A stretch of 64,000 nt of DNA, taken from Alligator mississippiensis. Lineage: Eukaryota > Chordata > Crocodylia > Alligatoridae. Below the pieces are notes generated by a model that worked only from the letters and a program-made list of their open reading frames with translations, did no database searches and was not told the DNA's origin. How positions within the stretch are numbered: the first letter of the stretch is position 1; each line of letters opens with the position of its first letter. The stretch is taken from the NCBI RefSeq assembly GCF_030867095.1, contig NC_081828.1, positions 201,001-265,000 on the forward strand. The letters are read 5' to 3'. The position numbers and the translations under genes are program-made. Shown here in pieces: positions 22,201-32,000 of this stretch.

Positions 22201-25200
22201 ACCCCTGCAGGAGCTCTGCCTTTCATCAGCAGTGCTAAACCAGACCCCATGACACATTGCTGTGGTGCAGCATTACCCCAGGACAGTGAGGAGTTGCTCT
22301 GAGAGGTCTTATTTTACTGTGACTCCTTTCTGTGGCATCTTCCCCCCCATGGACCTGCCTCTCACTCCTTAGCTGTTGATCTGGGGGATATCCCAAGGTA
22401 TATACATTACAAGGAGGTGTTAGTGCAAATGCAGGACATGGTCTGGGCACAAGGGACCACAAGTTTGGCCTGGTCACCCAAACAACCTAAGGAACAGCAC
22501 AGCAGTAGCAGTCCAGAAAGTCATGGAAATGAGCTGCTGAAGGCTGGCTACAAGCTGTCCCTTTCCCAGCACAGAGGGGGAAACAGGTTCTGAACTGGGT
22601 TGTCCAGACCAAGGCCCAGGAGTGGAGCCAGCAACCTGCAGAACATAAGGAAAACTCATTCTGACACAAGTAGGTTTTAGATCGGTGAACATTTCACTGA
22701 GGAGTAGCCACCCAGTGCCTGTGCAGCAGGGATGGGAAAAATTAGGGTTTCACAGCAACAGGATAAGCAAAAGCTGCCAGACAGCAGGGATTGTGGATAC
22801 AGCACCAGGTCCTAAGTACCCCTTTTCCATTTAGAAACAAAATTTGACTTCCACCCTCCCACAGAATGAATCACCCAGCATTTCAAGAAGCTCTGCAGAG
22901 GGAAACGTGGGGGAGGGGGGAGGCACAGGACACACAACTCACGCACCAATCCTCTTCCAGGGCTTCCCACCTACTCCACCATATCAGTAACCTTCCCATG
23001 ACACAGCTACCAAGAGGAGGGAAGGGGTGGGGAAGCAACTTTAGCCATATGATGCAGGAATCCAAACACACAGGGAATTTTACCTGCTATGAAAGTCTTG
23101 GACTCACCTGGCCACAGCCTCCAGCTTATCAAAGAACTCGCCATCCACCATTGAGATCTCATCGATAATTAAGTGCTGGCAGCCCAGCCAGTGTTGACGC
23201 ACTCCCAGCCTTTGGGCCAACTGAATACACTGCTCCAGTGGTGCCTTCCCAGAACCAATGCCTGGATGCATAGCAGAGAGGACAGGGCATTATCCTGGCT
23301 TCTGAAACCAGAGTCTAAGAGCTCCCTGGCCCTTTCTAACCTGAATGTTCCTTGATAAGCCATTTAGCTTGGGCGGCCCTTTATGATAACCCCCTCCCCC
23401 ATACCCCCCGAACAAAGCCCCCGATTAAGCTTCCAGGCAGAAAATTCTCCTCGTTACCTGCGAAGGCATGCAGCGTGGTACCCCCAATGTGGCAAGCAGC
23501 CACTCCTGTGCTGGCTGTAGCATAGGTGCTCTTTGGTGGAAGCGAACCCAGGATTTTCTTCAACAGGTATGATTTCCCAGTCCCTTTTAAAAAGAGTATA
23601 GAAACCCTTTCAGAGATGCTTTTCTCAGACACCAATAAAACAACAGCCTGGAACCTCCTGGAAGCCCCATACTTCTCTCAAGTCTAGCCTCAGCTCCATT
23701 CATTTGGGAGCCTATATGGCCAGAAACTTTAGGAACAAGTAATCCCATCCCCATGTGATGGAGCTGTTAAGACTGTACAGGTAGGTGCTGGGGAAGAGAT
23801 GAGCTTTTCCTGACCACCTAGACAAGCTGTCTGTGGAGGAGGTGTACACAGGGATGCTTGAAGGACATTTCAACTTCCAAGCTTCTGACAATGAAGAAAT
23901 CACACTAGCAACTTGATAAAACATAGTACAGAAAACAGTGCAAGGCATGGCAGAAAGGGTCACAAAACAAGGACTAGCCAGGCAAGCAGGGAAGCAAGAA
24001 TGTTACTGGAAAAATATAAGCAAGCCAAGACTGCTTGGGACACAGAACTAATAAAAGTTTTGTTCAAAGTAGTGAAGAAATTACAAATATTGAACAAGTG
24101 AAAGTTTTGACTCAACAACTAGAAGGTGTCAAGAAAGCAAGATCTGAAGACAATGTACAAAACGGCTGAGGCCTGTAGAACGAGATCTACGGAAGGGACA
24201 GAAGGTTTCCGATGAACCGGCAAATGCTGAAGACACCTAGGAAGATTGTCCTAAGATTGCCCTTCACCCTGACACAGCACAGACCTAACACCTGAACCTG
24301 TGCCAGGGAAAGCAGGGGAACCACAAAAGCCAATGCCCTCCTTCTATGAAAGGTTGTCAAGATATGCTGGAGAGGAGGATGAGATTAGTGAGAACAAGAA
24401 CAGTCTGAATAGAGGGTGGAGTGGAGCCCAAGGAAGGACGGAGGGAGGTAGAGTGGCACAATAAAGACTTTGGAGCCGAGCTGTCTGCTGTGCTCTTTGG
24501 GTGTCCAAAGTCTACTGAATAAAACAGTGCCCTCCTGGGAACTGACCAAAAGGAGGTCCCGAGGTCGGGTGCTAGGGGTCACTAGCGAAATAGCCAGGGA
24601 CAGAGATGAGGTCACTAGCCAGGGGCTCTAAGCCAGGTCCCCAAGCCAGGGACTTGCCTCTTGTGAAGCCATGCCAGGCGGCTGCAGGGGCCTCTCAGGA
24701 GAAGGGGACCAAAGGGGGCCGTTTCCCCAGGAGTCCTGAGACCGAGCCCCCCACTCCCAAAGGGCACGGGTCCCGTGGCGGGTGGCAGGGCCCTTTGCTC
24801 GTTCTTCCCCCGGCCCAGGCTCGGGTTCGAGTGACCCCCTCCGCCAGGCAGCCTCCCCCCGGGGGCAGAGCCAGGCAGCGGCGAGGGGGAGGAGGGACCC
24901 GCCGCAGGAGCAGTCCGCAGGACACCGCCCCGCCCCGCCCGGCGCTCACCAGCGCTGCCCGTGAAGAAGACGCTCCTGCCGCTCAGCGCCGCGCTCAGCA
25001 CCAGCGCCTGCTCCTGCGAGAGTCTGGCCCCGGGCCCGGGCCCGGGCCGGGGCCGCGCCGTCGGCTGCTGCTGCTCCTCGCGCGCCGGGCCCTGGCGGGG
25101 ACGTGCCAGTCAGCGGCGCCACGTGCCGCACCGCGCTCCGCACCCCGCGGCGGAGGCCCGGGCCTGGCGGCTTTCGCCTCTGCCTCCCGGCTACCGCCCC

Positions 25201-25800
25201 GGCCCCGGCCCTGGCCGCTCCACGAGCCGAGCCGAGCCCCGTCGCGGGGGCCGCGAGGAGGGCAGCGCCGTCCGAGCGCGGATCCCGTCCCCTGCTTACC
25301 AGGCGTGGCTCCGGCTGCGGCTCCGGCTGCGCGGGGCCGGGGCCGGGGCCGGGGCGCGCGGCGAGGGGCTGCGCGGGGCTGAGCGGCTGCAGGGCGCGGG
25401 GGGCGCCGGGCAGGAGGCGCGCGCGCGCGGGGACGGGCGGGGCCGCGCGCGCCGCCTCCAGCTTGAGGCGCAGCAGCGCGAGGAAGCGGCGGAGGCGCGC
25501 GGGGGCGCAGTCGGACACGAGCACGAGGGGGCCGCGCGGCCCCACGCGCACCGCGCCCTTCCCCGCGCGCGCGAACCGGCCGAACACGCGCGCGCCGCCG
25601 CCCAGCACGAAACGCTCGGCCGTGCCCGCGCCCGCGGCCCCGCGCAGCTCCAGCACCAGCTCGCGCAGCTCGTTGCGGGCCAGGGCCACGCGCGCGTCCC
25701 GGATCGTGCGGCGCCGCCCCGCGCCCGCCTCGTGCTCCACGGCCGCGCGGCACCGGACGCTGCAGCAGGGATCGGGATCCGCATCGGGATCAGGCTCCAT
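13227..25800 (-). CDS. PIF1: PIF1 5'-to-3' DNA helicase, complete, 12 coding exons
   Basis: PIF1 is an SF1B ATP-dependent helicase. It unwinds G-quadruplexes and RNA-DNA hybrids and acts at telomeres, replication forks and mitochondrial DNA. Coding exons in transcript order: 25,800-25,300; 25,091-24,950; 23,583-23,458; 23,261-23,108; 22,137-22,023; 21,944-21,838; 21,580-21,441; 18,919-18,813; 17,755-17,668; 17,175-17,030; 13,830-13,639; 13,283-13,227. All introns are GT-AG and all phases match, giving 624 aa (human 641). The N-terminal PIF1 domain (about 1-165) has the conserved [10 protein letters not shown] and [19 protein letters not shown]. Walker A GSAGTGKS (212-219) spans the exon 2/3 junction, Walker B is DEIS (290-293), GDFLQLPP lies at 326-333 and QAYVALSRA at 561-569. 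The C-terminus KENWESS resembles human QENMDPIL. All helicase motifs are intact. Repeats fill introns 7 and 10. Confidence 0.96.
14408..14897 (-). mobile_element. Old CR1 LINE fragment (PIF1 intron 10), interrupted by hAT
   Basis: Minus-strand CR1 3' sequence: CCAACCCTCTGCCC, the AATCTCCTTTGCTGCAATTT block and the CTCTGGACCCACTCCAACTT block. It runs into CCAATGCTCTAAA and resumes as TGAGGCTTAACCAGTACC after the hAT element ends at 15,163. It is heavily diverged. Confidence 0.75.
14898..15171. mobile_element. hAT-type non-autonomous DNA element with 8-bp target duplication
   Basis: The left end reads TAGCATTTCTCAACC and the right end GGTTGAGAACCACA, an imperfect form of the hAT terminus CAGTGGTTCTCAACC. 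GCTCTAAA stands before the left end (14,890-14,897) and again after the right end (about 15,164-15,171). That is an 8-bp duplication, the length hAT transposases make. The interior is about 265 bp with no transposase and a short GC-rich core. Confidence 0.75.
15195..15865 (+). mobile_element. CR1 LINE 3' fragment (PIF1 intron 10)
   Basis: It opens with GACTGGGGAATGACTAGCTGG. It then carries [23 protein letters not shown] at 15,361-15,423, and the 3' block with ATCTCCATCCCTGGAAATG and GGACAGACACTTGACTGGGA. It belongs to a CR1 subfamily different from the copy at 10.1 kb. Reading frame is lost in several places. Confidence 0.85.
16060..16800 (-). mobile_element. Ancient L3/CR1-like LINE fragment (PIF1 intron 10)
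   Basis: Minus-strand text follows the CR1 or L3 layout in decayed form: residual FADDMK-like sequence near 16,160-16,300, CCCTGTGGAACTTCC near 16,380 and AAGTCCAAGTACATTATTTA near 16,545. The segment with TCAGGAGATTCTCT occurs twice (16,181 and 16,310), a local duplication of about 128 bp. Confidence 0.6.
17800..18812. other. PIF1 intron 8, no element named
   Basis: Only short frames are present, none matching a known domain. A GC-richer patch near 18,450-18,760 has no exon support. Confidence 0.4.
19150..19458. mobile_element. Possible hAT-like non-autonomous element (PIF1 intron 7)
   Basis: The right end GTTGACAACCCCTGCCCTG resembles the inverted hAT terminus CAGGGGTTGTCAAC. The left end is unclear. 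The body repeats GGCAGC and TGGCAGCGCATGGCA words and includes no transposase. Confidence 0.35.
19795..20085 (+). mobile_element. CR1 LINE fragment (PIF1 intron 7)
   Basis: CR1 reverse transcriptase C-terminal text in decayed form: AAAGTCCTGTACTTGGGCC, then TGCTCCTGTTGCAGAAAAG, GGGTTGCATTAACAGGAGTG and CACTCTATTCAGCACTGATG. Confidence 0.8.
20200..20475 (+). mobile_element. Non-CR1 LINE fragment, left part (PIF1 intron 7)
   Basis: The translation [20 protein letters not shown], then [11 protein letters not shown] and [13 protein letters not shown]-like text, resembles the region ahead of the reverse transcriptase in a vertebrate LINE that is not CR1 (EKK..AF..WQ ... WW..KA ... D..GF..ATK.IYG). 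I cannot name the family with confidence. It continues after a CR1-like patch. Confidence 0.5.
20476..20650 (+). mobile_element. CR1 reverse transcriptase patch between two LINE parts
   Basis: QHGFVLG-like text, then [17 protein letters not shown] and [16 protein letters not shown], is CR1 motif A territory. It sits between two pieces of another LINE. Confidence 0.75.
20690..21180 (+). mobile_element. Non-CR1 LINE fragment, C-terminal part (PIF1 intron 7)
   Basis: The open frame 20,759-21,154 reads [19 protein letters not shown], then [19 protein letters not shown] and [16 protein letters not shown]. That is the stereotyped C-terminal layout of a LINE reverse transcriptase protein (R...LP.Q.LY.EL..G.R..G.Q..RYKD..K..L). 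Confidence 0.6.
23860..24560 (+). other. Unassigned transposon-like or retrocopy-like debris (PIF1 intron 2)
   Basis: A short charged frame ([18 protein letters not shown], 23,913-24,101) is followed by non-coding sequence. Two plus-strand AATAAA hexamers lie at 24,460 and 24,518. The layout resembles a decayed gene end or retroelement 3' part running opposite to PIF1. No family could be assigned. Confidence 0.3.
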
Positions 25801-25834
25801 GGGGCCGGGGCTCTGCGGCAGCCCCACGCGCGGA

Positions 25835-25896
25835 TTCAAAAACGCCGGCGTTGGGCGCAGCCAATCAGCGCCGGGATGTTTAACTCGGCAGCCAAT
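25835..25896 (-). promoter_or_regulatory. CCAAT-CCAAT-CHR cluster on the PIF1 side
   Basis: Two CCAAT boxes start at 25,861 and 25,892, exactly 31 bp apart. They are inverted relative to PIF1. TTTGAA (minus strand, 25,840-25,835) lies just downstream toward PIF1. NF-Y boxes 31-33 bp apart followed by a CHR (TTTGAA or TTCGAA) are the signature of G2/M genes controlled by DREAM and B-MYB-MuvB. The spacing from CCAAT to CHR is shorter than the most common one, so the CHR call is tentative. Confidence 0.5.
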
Positions 25897-26003
25897 GGAG
25901 GACAAGAGGAAGCCTCGCGGGCCAGGGGGCGGGGCCGGGGGCCGGGCCAATCAGTGAGCCCGCAAGGTCTGACGTGTCCGTGGGGGGTGGGGAGACGCTC
26001 TCG

Positions 26004-26016
26004 GTTGCCGGGAGAC
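26004..26016 (+). promoter_or_regulatory. X-box-like RFX site before CFAP144
   Basis: GTTGCCGGGAGAC matches the X-box half sites GTTGCC and GGAGAC (RRNRAC) with a 1-base spacer. It ends 11 bases before the CFAP144 ATG. RFX factors bind X-boxes near the starts of ciliary genes. Confidence 0.6.
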
Positions 26017-26027
26017 GCGGCCCGGCC

Positions 26028-29000
26028 ATGGCGCGGCTGCACGAGCGCTTCGGCCTCGCCCCGCGGTGGGAGCGGGCGGGATCGGGGGCAGGGGGAGCGC
26101 AGTGCAGCGCAGCGGGACCAGCCCCGGCCGGTGAGCGCGGGGTGCGGCTTCCCCGGCGCCCGCCCCCCCCGCGGCGCCCCCCGCCCCGCTCACCGCCGCC
26201 TCTCCCCGCAGCTCCCGCCGTCCCCGGGAAGCCGCTGTCTCGGCACGACGCCGCGGAGCAGCCGGCGGACGGTGAGGGCCCCGCGCTCCGAGGAGGTCCC
26301 TGCGGCGGGCCCTGCCGGCTGGCGAAGCGCCCGGCGCGGTGCGGGCTGCTCCGTGCAGCTCCCCGCCCTCCCGAGCTGCGGTGAACCGCTGGCGCGGCCG
26401 CACGCCCGGCCTGCCCCGGCGCCGGAGCGCATGCGCAGCTTCCTCCGCTCAATCCGTTGCTCTGGTTAAGCCGCGGCTCGCCTGCGCCCGGGCGCGCGCG
26501 AGCGGAGTGCGGCCGCTCTCGTGCGGCCCGAGCCCGCCGTCTCCTGTTCTAATGCTTATACAACTGCCGTGTTTAACAGGCCTCTTTAATCGACTTGACC
26601 AGTACAGAAGCAGCAAGCCCTATACTCGGCTGCCCTGTATTGAAAAGCAGTATGTATTCCTGTGGTCTTCTCTCCAGGAAGCTTTCCTTGTTTATCACAG
26701 GCTTTTGACATAATCTGTTGTGCTCCACAACTCCTTGTTCTTGGTCCTGCAAAACCCGCTCCAGCTTAATACCAAGATATAAACTGGTAAAAGTCCCCTG
26801 CCCCCATTGCTATATTCCCTTGGCACATGCTGGCGACTTACCAAAACATTCGAACATGAACATGGTAAAGACAGGCTCACACCTGCCTGGAAGTGGCAGT
26901 AGCCAACAGCGTACTAGGAACCCCTGCGAGCACTTGCACGTATCAGTTGACTATCGAAGGCCCTAGTCTTCTAAGGGAATCGGGCTCAAATTGTTTTGAA
27001 AGAGAGCGATTAGTGATCAACTTTCAGTTATAAACAAATATAGCCAGTGCCTCTTGTTTATGCCAGTAGAACATAAACTCTTCCACTGGGTCATACACAA
27101 TCAGCATGTAGTTGTTCTGGTTTCTTTAGTTTGATTTAAAACTATCCCTTAGCCTCTGTACTCATTTGTTGTTTTTGTTTTTATTCATCAGCCAAGTTTC
27201 TGAATCTCATTCACCATGCAGCTTTGGAGCCAATCAAGAAATACTCGGAGCCACAAACAGAGAGCCAGGAAATTGGCTGGACCACTACACCCTTGGTGAG
27301 CAGAGTTCCATAAAAAAGGATCAGCTCATTCTAGGCCCTGGGCAGTAGCATGACTTGGGGATGGCGAGCAAGCCCTAGCCCTGGGTGCCAACTTAAAAAC
27401 AGTGCCAGAATAATCTCCGCCCCACAGGAGTCCATGCCCTGGCCACAAAAACTGGCCCAGGGAATTAGCAGCTGGGCACAGACACTGCTGCAAGAATAAC
27501 GGCCACCAACCATGCTATAAGACTCCTGCCCCCCACTGCTCTCAGAACTCCCTGCCCAACAAAACCTTCCTACTCACCCTCCCCATGCTCTCTGTTACCA
27601 GATTTGCCCGTCACTTTGGGGAGTGCTCATTTATTCGGAATACGTTTCTAGGGTCTTGTAATTCTATCAATGTGCTGCTTGTGTTACTTGTGTTTCTGTA
27701 TCTCTCCCTTCTGCAAGTCCTCACCCTCAATGGAGCTATCTTGCAGGACTCAGTTTCAATGGGGCTGGGTTTCTCTAGCCACCAAATCAGTCAAATACAT
27801 ACACACGCAGACAGGTTAACGTGACACATCTGACCTGACCGGGTTGATCAGCATGTACAGGCCGACACCCTCATATGCCGGGAATCAGTTCATTGAGTCA
27901 CACAGGTGAACAGAATACTTCTGAATCAGGCTGTGTGTCCAGCTGACACGTTCATGGACCAGCCTTCAGTTCATTAGGGCACATCTGAGCCAAACCAGGT
28001 CAATCAGCCTTTACAAGCTGATCCCCTATGTGTGTCAAATTCAGCATGTCCCAATCTTTTGCCCTAATTGTCCCAGTAGTGGTAGCTTCTAGATGAGCGG
28101 ACCCCACAGTATATTTGGGCTTCACAGGGACCTTTGGCTTAGGTAAAAGAAGCATTGCTGCAGAGCAAGTGGGGAAGGGGAAGTAGAGAAGGAAAAAATC
28201 ACCCAGTTACCACCAGTTTGACTATAAACGTTATTTATTGCTAAGTATATGAAAGTTATGATGGTACTAGTAGTAATAGACATGCAAGGGAAAACAAAAA
28301 AGCCTAATTACAATATTACCCTGGTTTGATTGAGTATTTGGGGAAACCTAGCTCAAGCTTAACTAATTCAGGTTCAGAAAGCTATGCCTAGAAAGAAAAA
28401 GAGAGGGAGAAAGAGAGAGCGAGAGTTGGGATCTCACTGTTCCAAGGCACTTGGTTGGTTTGTTGACAGGTAAAGTTCCTAGCACAATAGTTGAAGGTTA
28501 AACAGGTGACCGAAAGAGACGATCTGTTTATCTCAGCTTCTAGAGAACAACAGCGGATGGTGTCAAAGAGATTTCTCCCTCTTGAAGCACACTGGTTGCT
28601 GCTTTACTGCTTTCTTATACCCTTAGTCCAGCGTCTTCAAAGCATTCTTTTTATTGTGTAAATCAAGAGGGCCCAAGCTGTAATTGATAGAGAAAATCTT
28701 GGTATATAAACAGTTTCAATTTAAATGAATTACCTTTTTCAGTGACAAGGGGTTATCTGGTTTGGAACATCTCAAGAAACCGATTAACAACCAGGAAAAA
28801 CATCAAGTTTTAAGGAGTAACCAGACACCTAGGAGCCAGCTTGAAATTATTACGAATATAGTATACTGGAAGGGCTTCTCAGATGGCCTAGCTATACTTG
28901 CACTGTAAAGTCAACATCAGTGTTTTGTATTTTACCTGTTGTGAATAAGCTTCAGCTTAGCATGACTTTCAAATCTTACTGTAGTCTTTTAACATACTTA

Positions 29001-32000
29001 AGGGGATTGATTACTTGGAGTGTTCATAAACTTAGTGAGAAGGACTTCTGCCAGTCATCTCAGGAAAAGTATGACAGCATTTGTGGTCAGGGCTCCAATG
29101 GACTGGATGTTGTGATGAACCCTTAACCATTGTTCAAATGTCGCCCGTACCCCCTCTGACTCAGTCTCTTGCCTCAGCATTCCCTAACTCAACAACTGAG
29201 TTGTAGTCAATCACGTTTAAATAGGCCTCCCGTACTGGGACTGGGGAATGTATGGCCCGAGATGCCTATTAAACTTTTCTTCTGCTTAGTTCTGGTTAGA
29301 TGAGGTGTGTGTGTTTGGGGGGTGGAATTGAAAAAGTCCTTTGTAAGTCCAGCAAGCTGGGTTCCAGGGCTCCCTCAGGAACACAGAACTGACAGATAAC
29401 ATCTCCCACAGGGTGTGCCCAGGGCTCAAACCCTGCTCTCTGGCCCTGAAACTCTTCAGTGCCTCTCTCTGGCTGAGGAATATACATGGAGCAAAAACTT
29501 CAGGGATCCTCAGAGGGGGAGTCATTTGCATGATAGAGTAGAAATGATAGGATCCCCTTCCCCATCATGTCTCAAAATGTTCATGCAACTACATCAAAAA
29601 GATGGAATTCAGCTCTGTATCACTGCCACCCAGCACAATAAATTAAAGAAACAAGAGAAAGAAGCAACAGCTGTCAGGTAATAAAGTTACAAGTATGTGT
29701 AGAAGAATGTGGTACCATGCCTCAGCCTTCAATTAAGTGAGAAAAAGGAACAAAGAAATTAATAATCAGCCTGAGATCTACCCCAGGCAGAATTTTCCAA
29801 GTAATGATGAAAACACCCAAGAAAAAATGAATAATATTGAGAATATCTGTTTATTAAAAAAGTAACATCTTACAAAAGCAGTAGTTTTAATCATGCTGGC
29901 TGATTGAGCAGATGTAGTACCAAAGTTCCTTGAAGACTCCTGGTTTTCTAAATCTCCCAATTAGCTAAAGGAGGGTACAATTGAAAAAAGTTTGTTTTAG
30001 AACTGAAGACAGGATTGACAGGTGGATGTTAAGAGTTCCTGCTACTGAGAAGGAAAAATTACCAGTAAATACTCAGTGGAGTGGCATGGACTTATGTCCT
30101 TCCAGAACCAGCCACTTCTCGAACAGACATCCCTGCAACTGCCTATTGCTAAAGGGTGGCAAGGTATATAATGTGCTAATTCGTTTTCTATTAGACAAGT
30201 ATCAGTCTTGTAACTAAAACTGCGCAAAATTAAATCAAGCATTCACATTGTGCCTCTTTCCTCAATTGCTCAAGCCTGCCAGGCTGTTACTTCATGGGAT
30301 ATGAGAGACACCAAAAAGCCAAACCTTTGTGCAACTCCCGGGTAGGGCGCCCCCTTCTCTCAGGATAACTTATCTTTTACCTTAAATAACATCACTCCCT
30401 TAACTTACCTTGCCTACAAAAAGTGCCGGACTTGGACAATCTTTGGAGTAATGGGGGACAAATCTCTTTCTGTGGATTCTGACACAGTGCAAGTCAACTT
30501 GTACTGCTTCCTGGCTACTGGCGATTCTCCTCCCTGTGCTACAAGGTCCAACTGGGATGGTTGAAAGGAGCTTACCAAAAGAGAATGAACAGGTTTGGTC
30601 CTTTGAGGGAGAGGACTGGGAAACTACAAATGAGTTTAGCCACCTCCATGCTATATGCATTAGACAAGTGGCAGGTCATTTTGTTTAATTGAAAAAGTAG
30701 GTTTGTATTTCTAATTTAAGAAAGAGGAAATGCAACAGTGAGATGACTAGCAGAGAGCATTACATACTGAAGGGATAATACAAAAAGCCTGAGAATTTTA
30801 GAAATGAGACATGGGAGGCTAGAAAGATGCACGCTGCAAGTAGAAGAGGCAGATAAAGGTCTTGAAAAGAGGCAAATTATGAGCAGCTATATGCAGAGGA
30901 AAAAAACAGATCCTCTTCGCTCCATATTCCTACACATCTTCATGGTCAGTGTTACTGGCCTCAGTGCTCCTTTTAATCCTCTGTACCAAGGATAGGCAAC
31001 CCCCAGCACACATGCCAATTAGCGGCATGTGCAACTGGGCATGCCAGGAGGTGTACAAGGAAACTATTTAAACAAAACATTTTTAAGTTGCTCCTTCAGG
31101 TTCTCCAGAACAGCCACAGGTCCCACCTCTAGAGATTGTGCTGTGCCTGGTGTGCACAGATGGCAAGTGCAGACGGGCAGGGTGGCTGTGGGAGGTAGGG
31201 GCTGCCCCAGGGCTACACAGACTTGGGCTGCAGCGGGTGGTTGGGGGGTGCCCAGTGGCACCCAGGCTGGAGCCTGGCCCAACCCATGCAGCTTTGTGGA
31301 GGTGGGCTGTAGCCACCCTGCCTGCAAGGGGATGCTGCCTGGCTGGGGCAGGAGGCAGGTCTTGCGGGGGGCACTCCCAGCTCTGGGCTTAGTATCTCTG
31401 CACGCTGGGCACAGTATGAGTGGGGTACAGCCACCCCTAGTGCAAGGGCCTGGCTACGGGGCATAGACACTGGAGACCCCTGGGCCTCTGCTCAGGGCTG
31501 AGCTGGCTGGGAGCCTCCAGCACAGCAACTTTCTGCAGTGCCTGCCTGAGCCCCAGAGTGAGGTGGGCAAGGCCAGAGCTTGGGCAGGCACTAGGGAGGG
31601 TCATTGTCCGGGTAGCAGAGCCAGGAAGGGACAGCACCAGGGCTCAGCCCTCAGGGAAGGGTCCAGGTAGCAAGGGGGCAGGTTGGCACTGCCAGGCTCC
31701 TGGGAAGGCAGCAGCTGGAGTGCAGGGGCTGGGCGGAAACCAGGGGCTGCCCTGGAGCTTCACAGGCTCGGGTGGGTGGGGGTACCCAGCAGCATCCAAG
31801 GTGAGGCCTGGTCTGGCCCGCGCAGCTCTGTGGAGATGGGCCACAGCCGCCCTGGCCATGAGGGACACCGCCTGGGCAGCTCAGAAGGATGGGCCCAAGG
31901 CTGGGCTCTGGGGGGCTCCTAGGTCTGGCCTTAGCCTCCCTATGTGCCAGGTACCATGTGCAGGGCCCCAGCTGTAGGAGCCCCCTAGACCCCAGAAACA

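Larger units (their letters stand above)
24680..26560. promoter_or_regulatory. CpG-island bidirectional promoter, PIF1 / CFAP144
   Basis: The island covers PIF1 exons 1-2 and CFAP144 exons 1-2. Only 227 bp separate the two start codons (25,800 and 26,028). That gap contains three CCAAT boxes (25,861, 25,892, 25,947), a GC box (GGGGGCGGGGC near 25,925), a CHR-like hexamer and an X-box-like motif. No TATA box is seen. The head-to-head arrangement implies shared core elements serving one nuclear and one ciliary gene. Confidence 0.85.

Noticed and set aside
24946-26469. Several very long GC-rich frames (up to 502 codons) on both strands
   Set aside because: They are shadows of PIF1 exons 1-2 and of the CpG island. 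Only the frame with [10 protein letters not shown], and the exon 2 frame with [11 protein letters not shown], fit a protein family.
31029-31977. Multiple 75-145 codon frames, both strands
   Set aside because: The block is a GC-rich, internally duplicated TIR element. The frames show no domain and no splice support.
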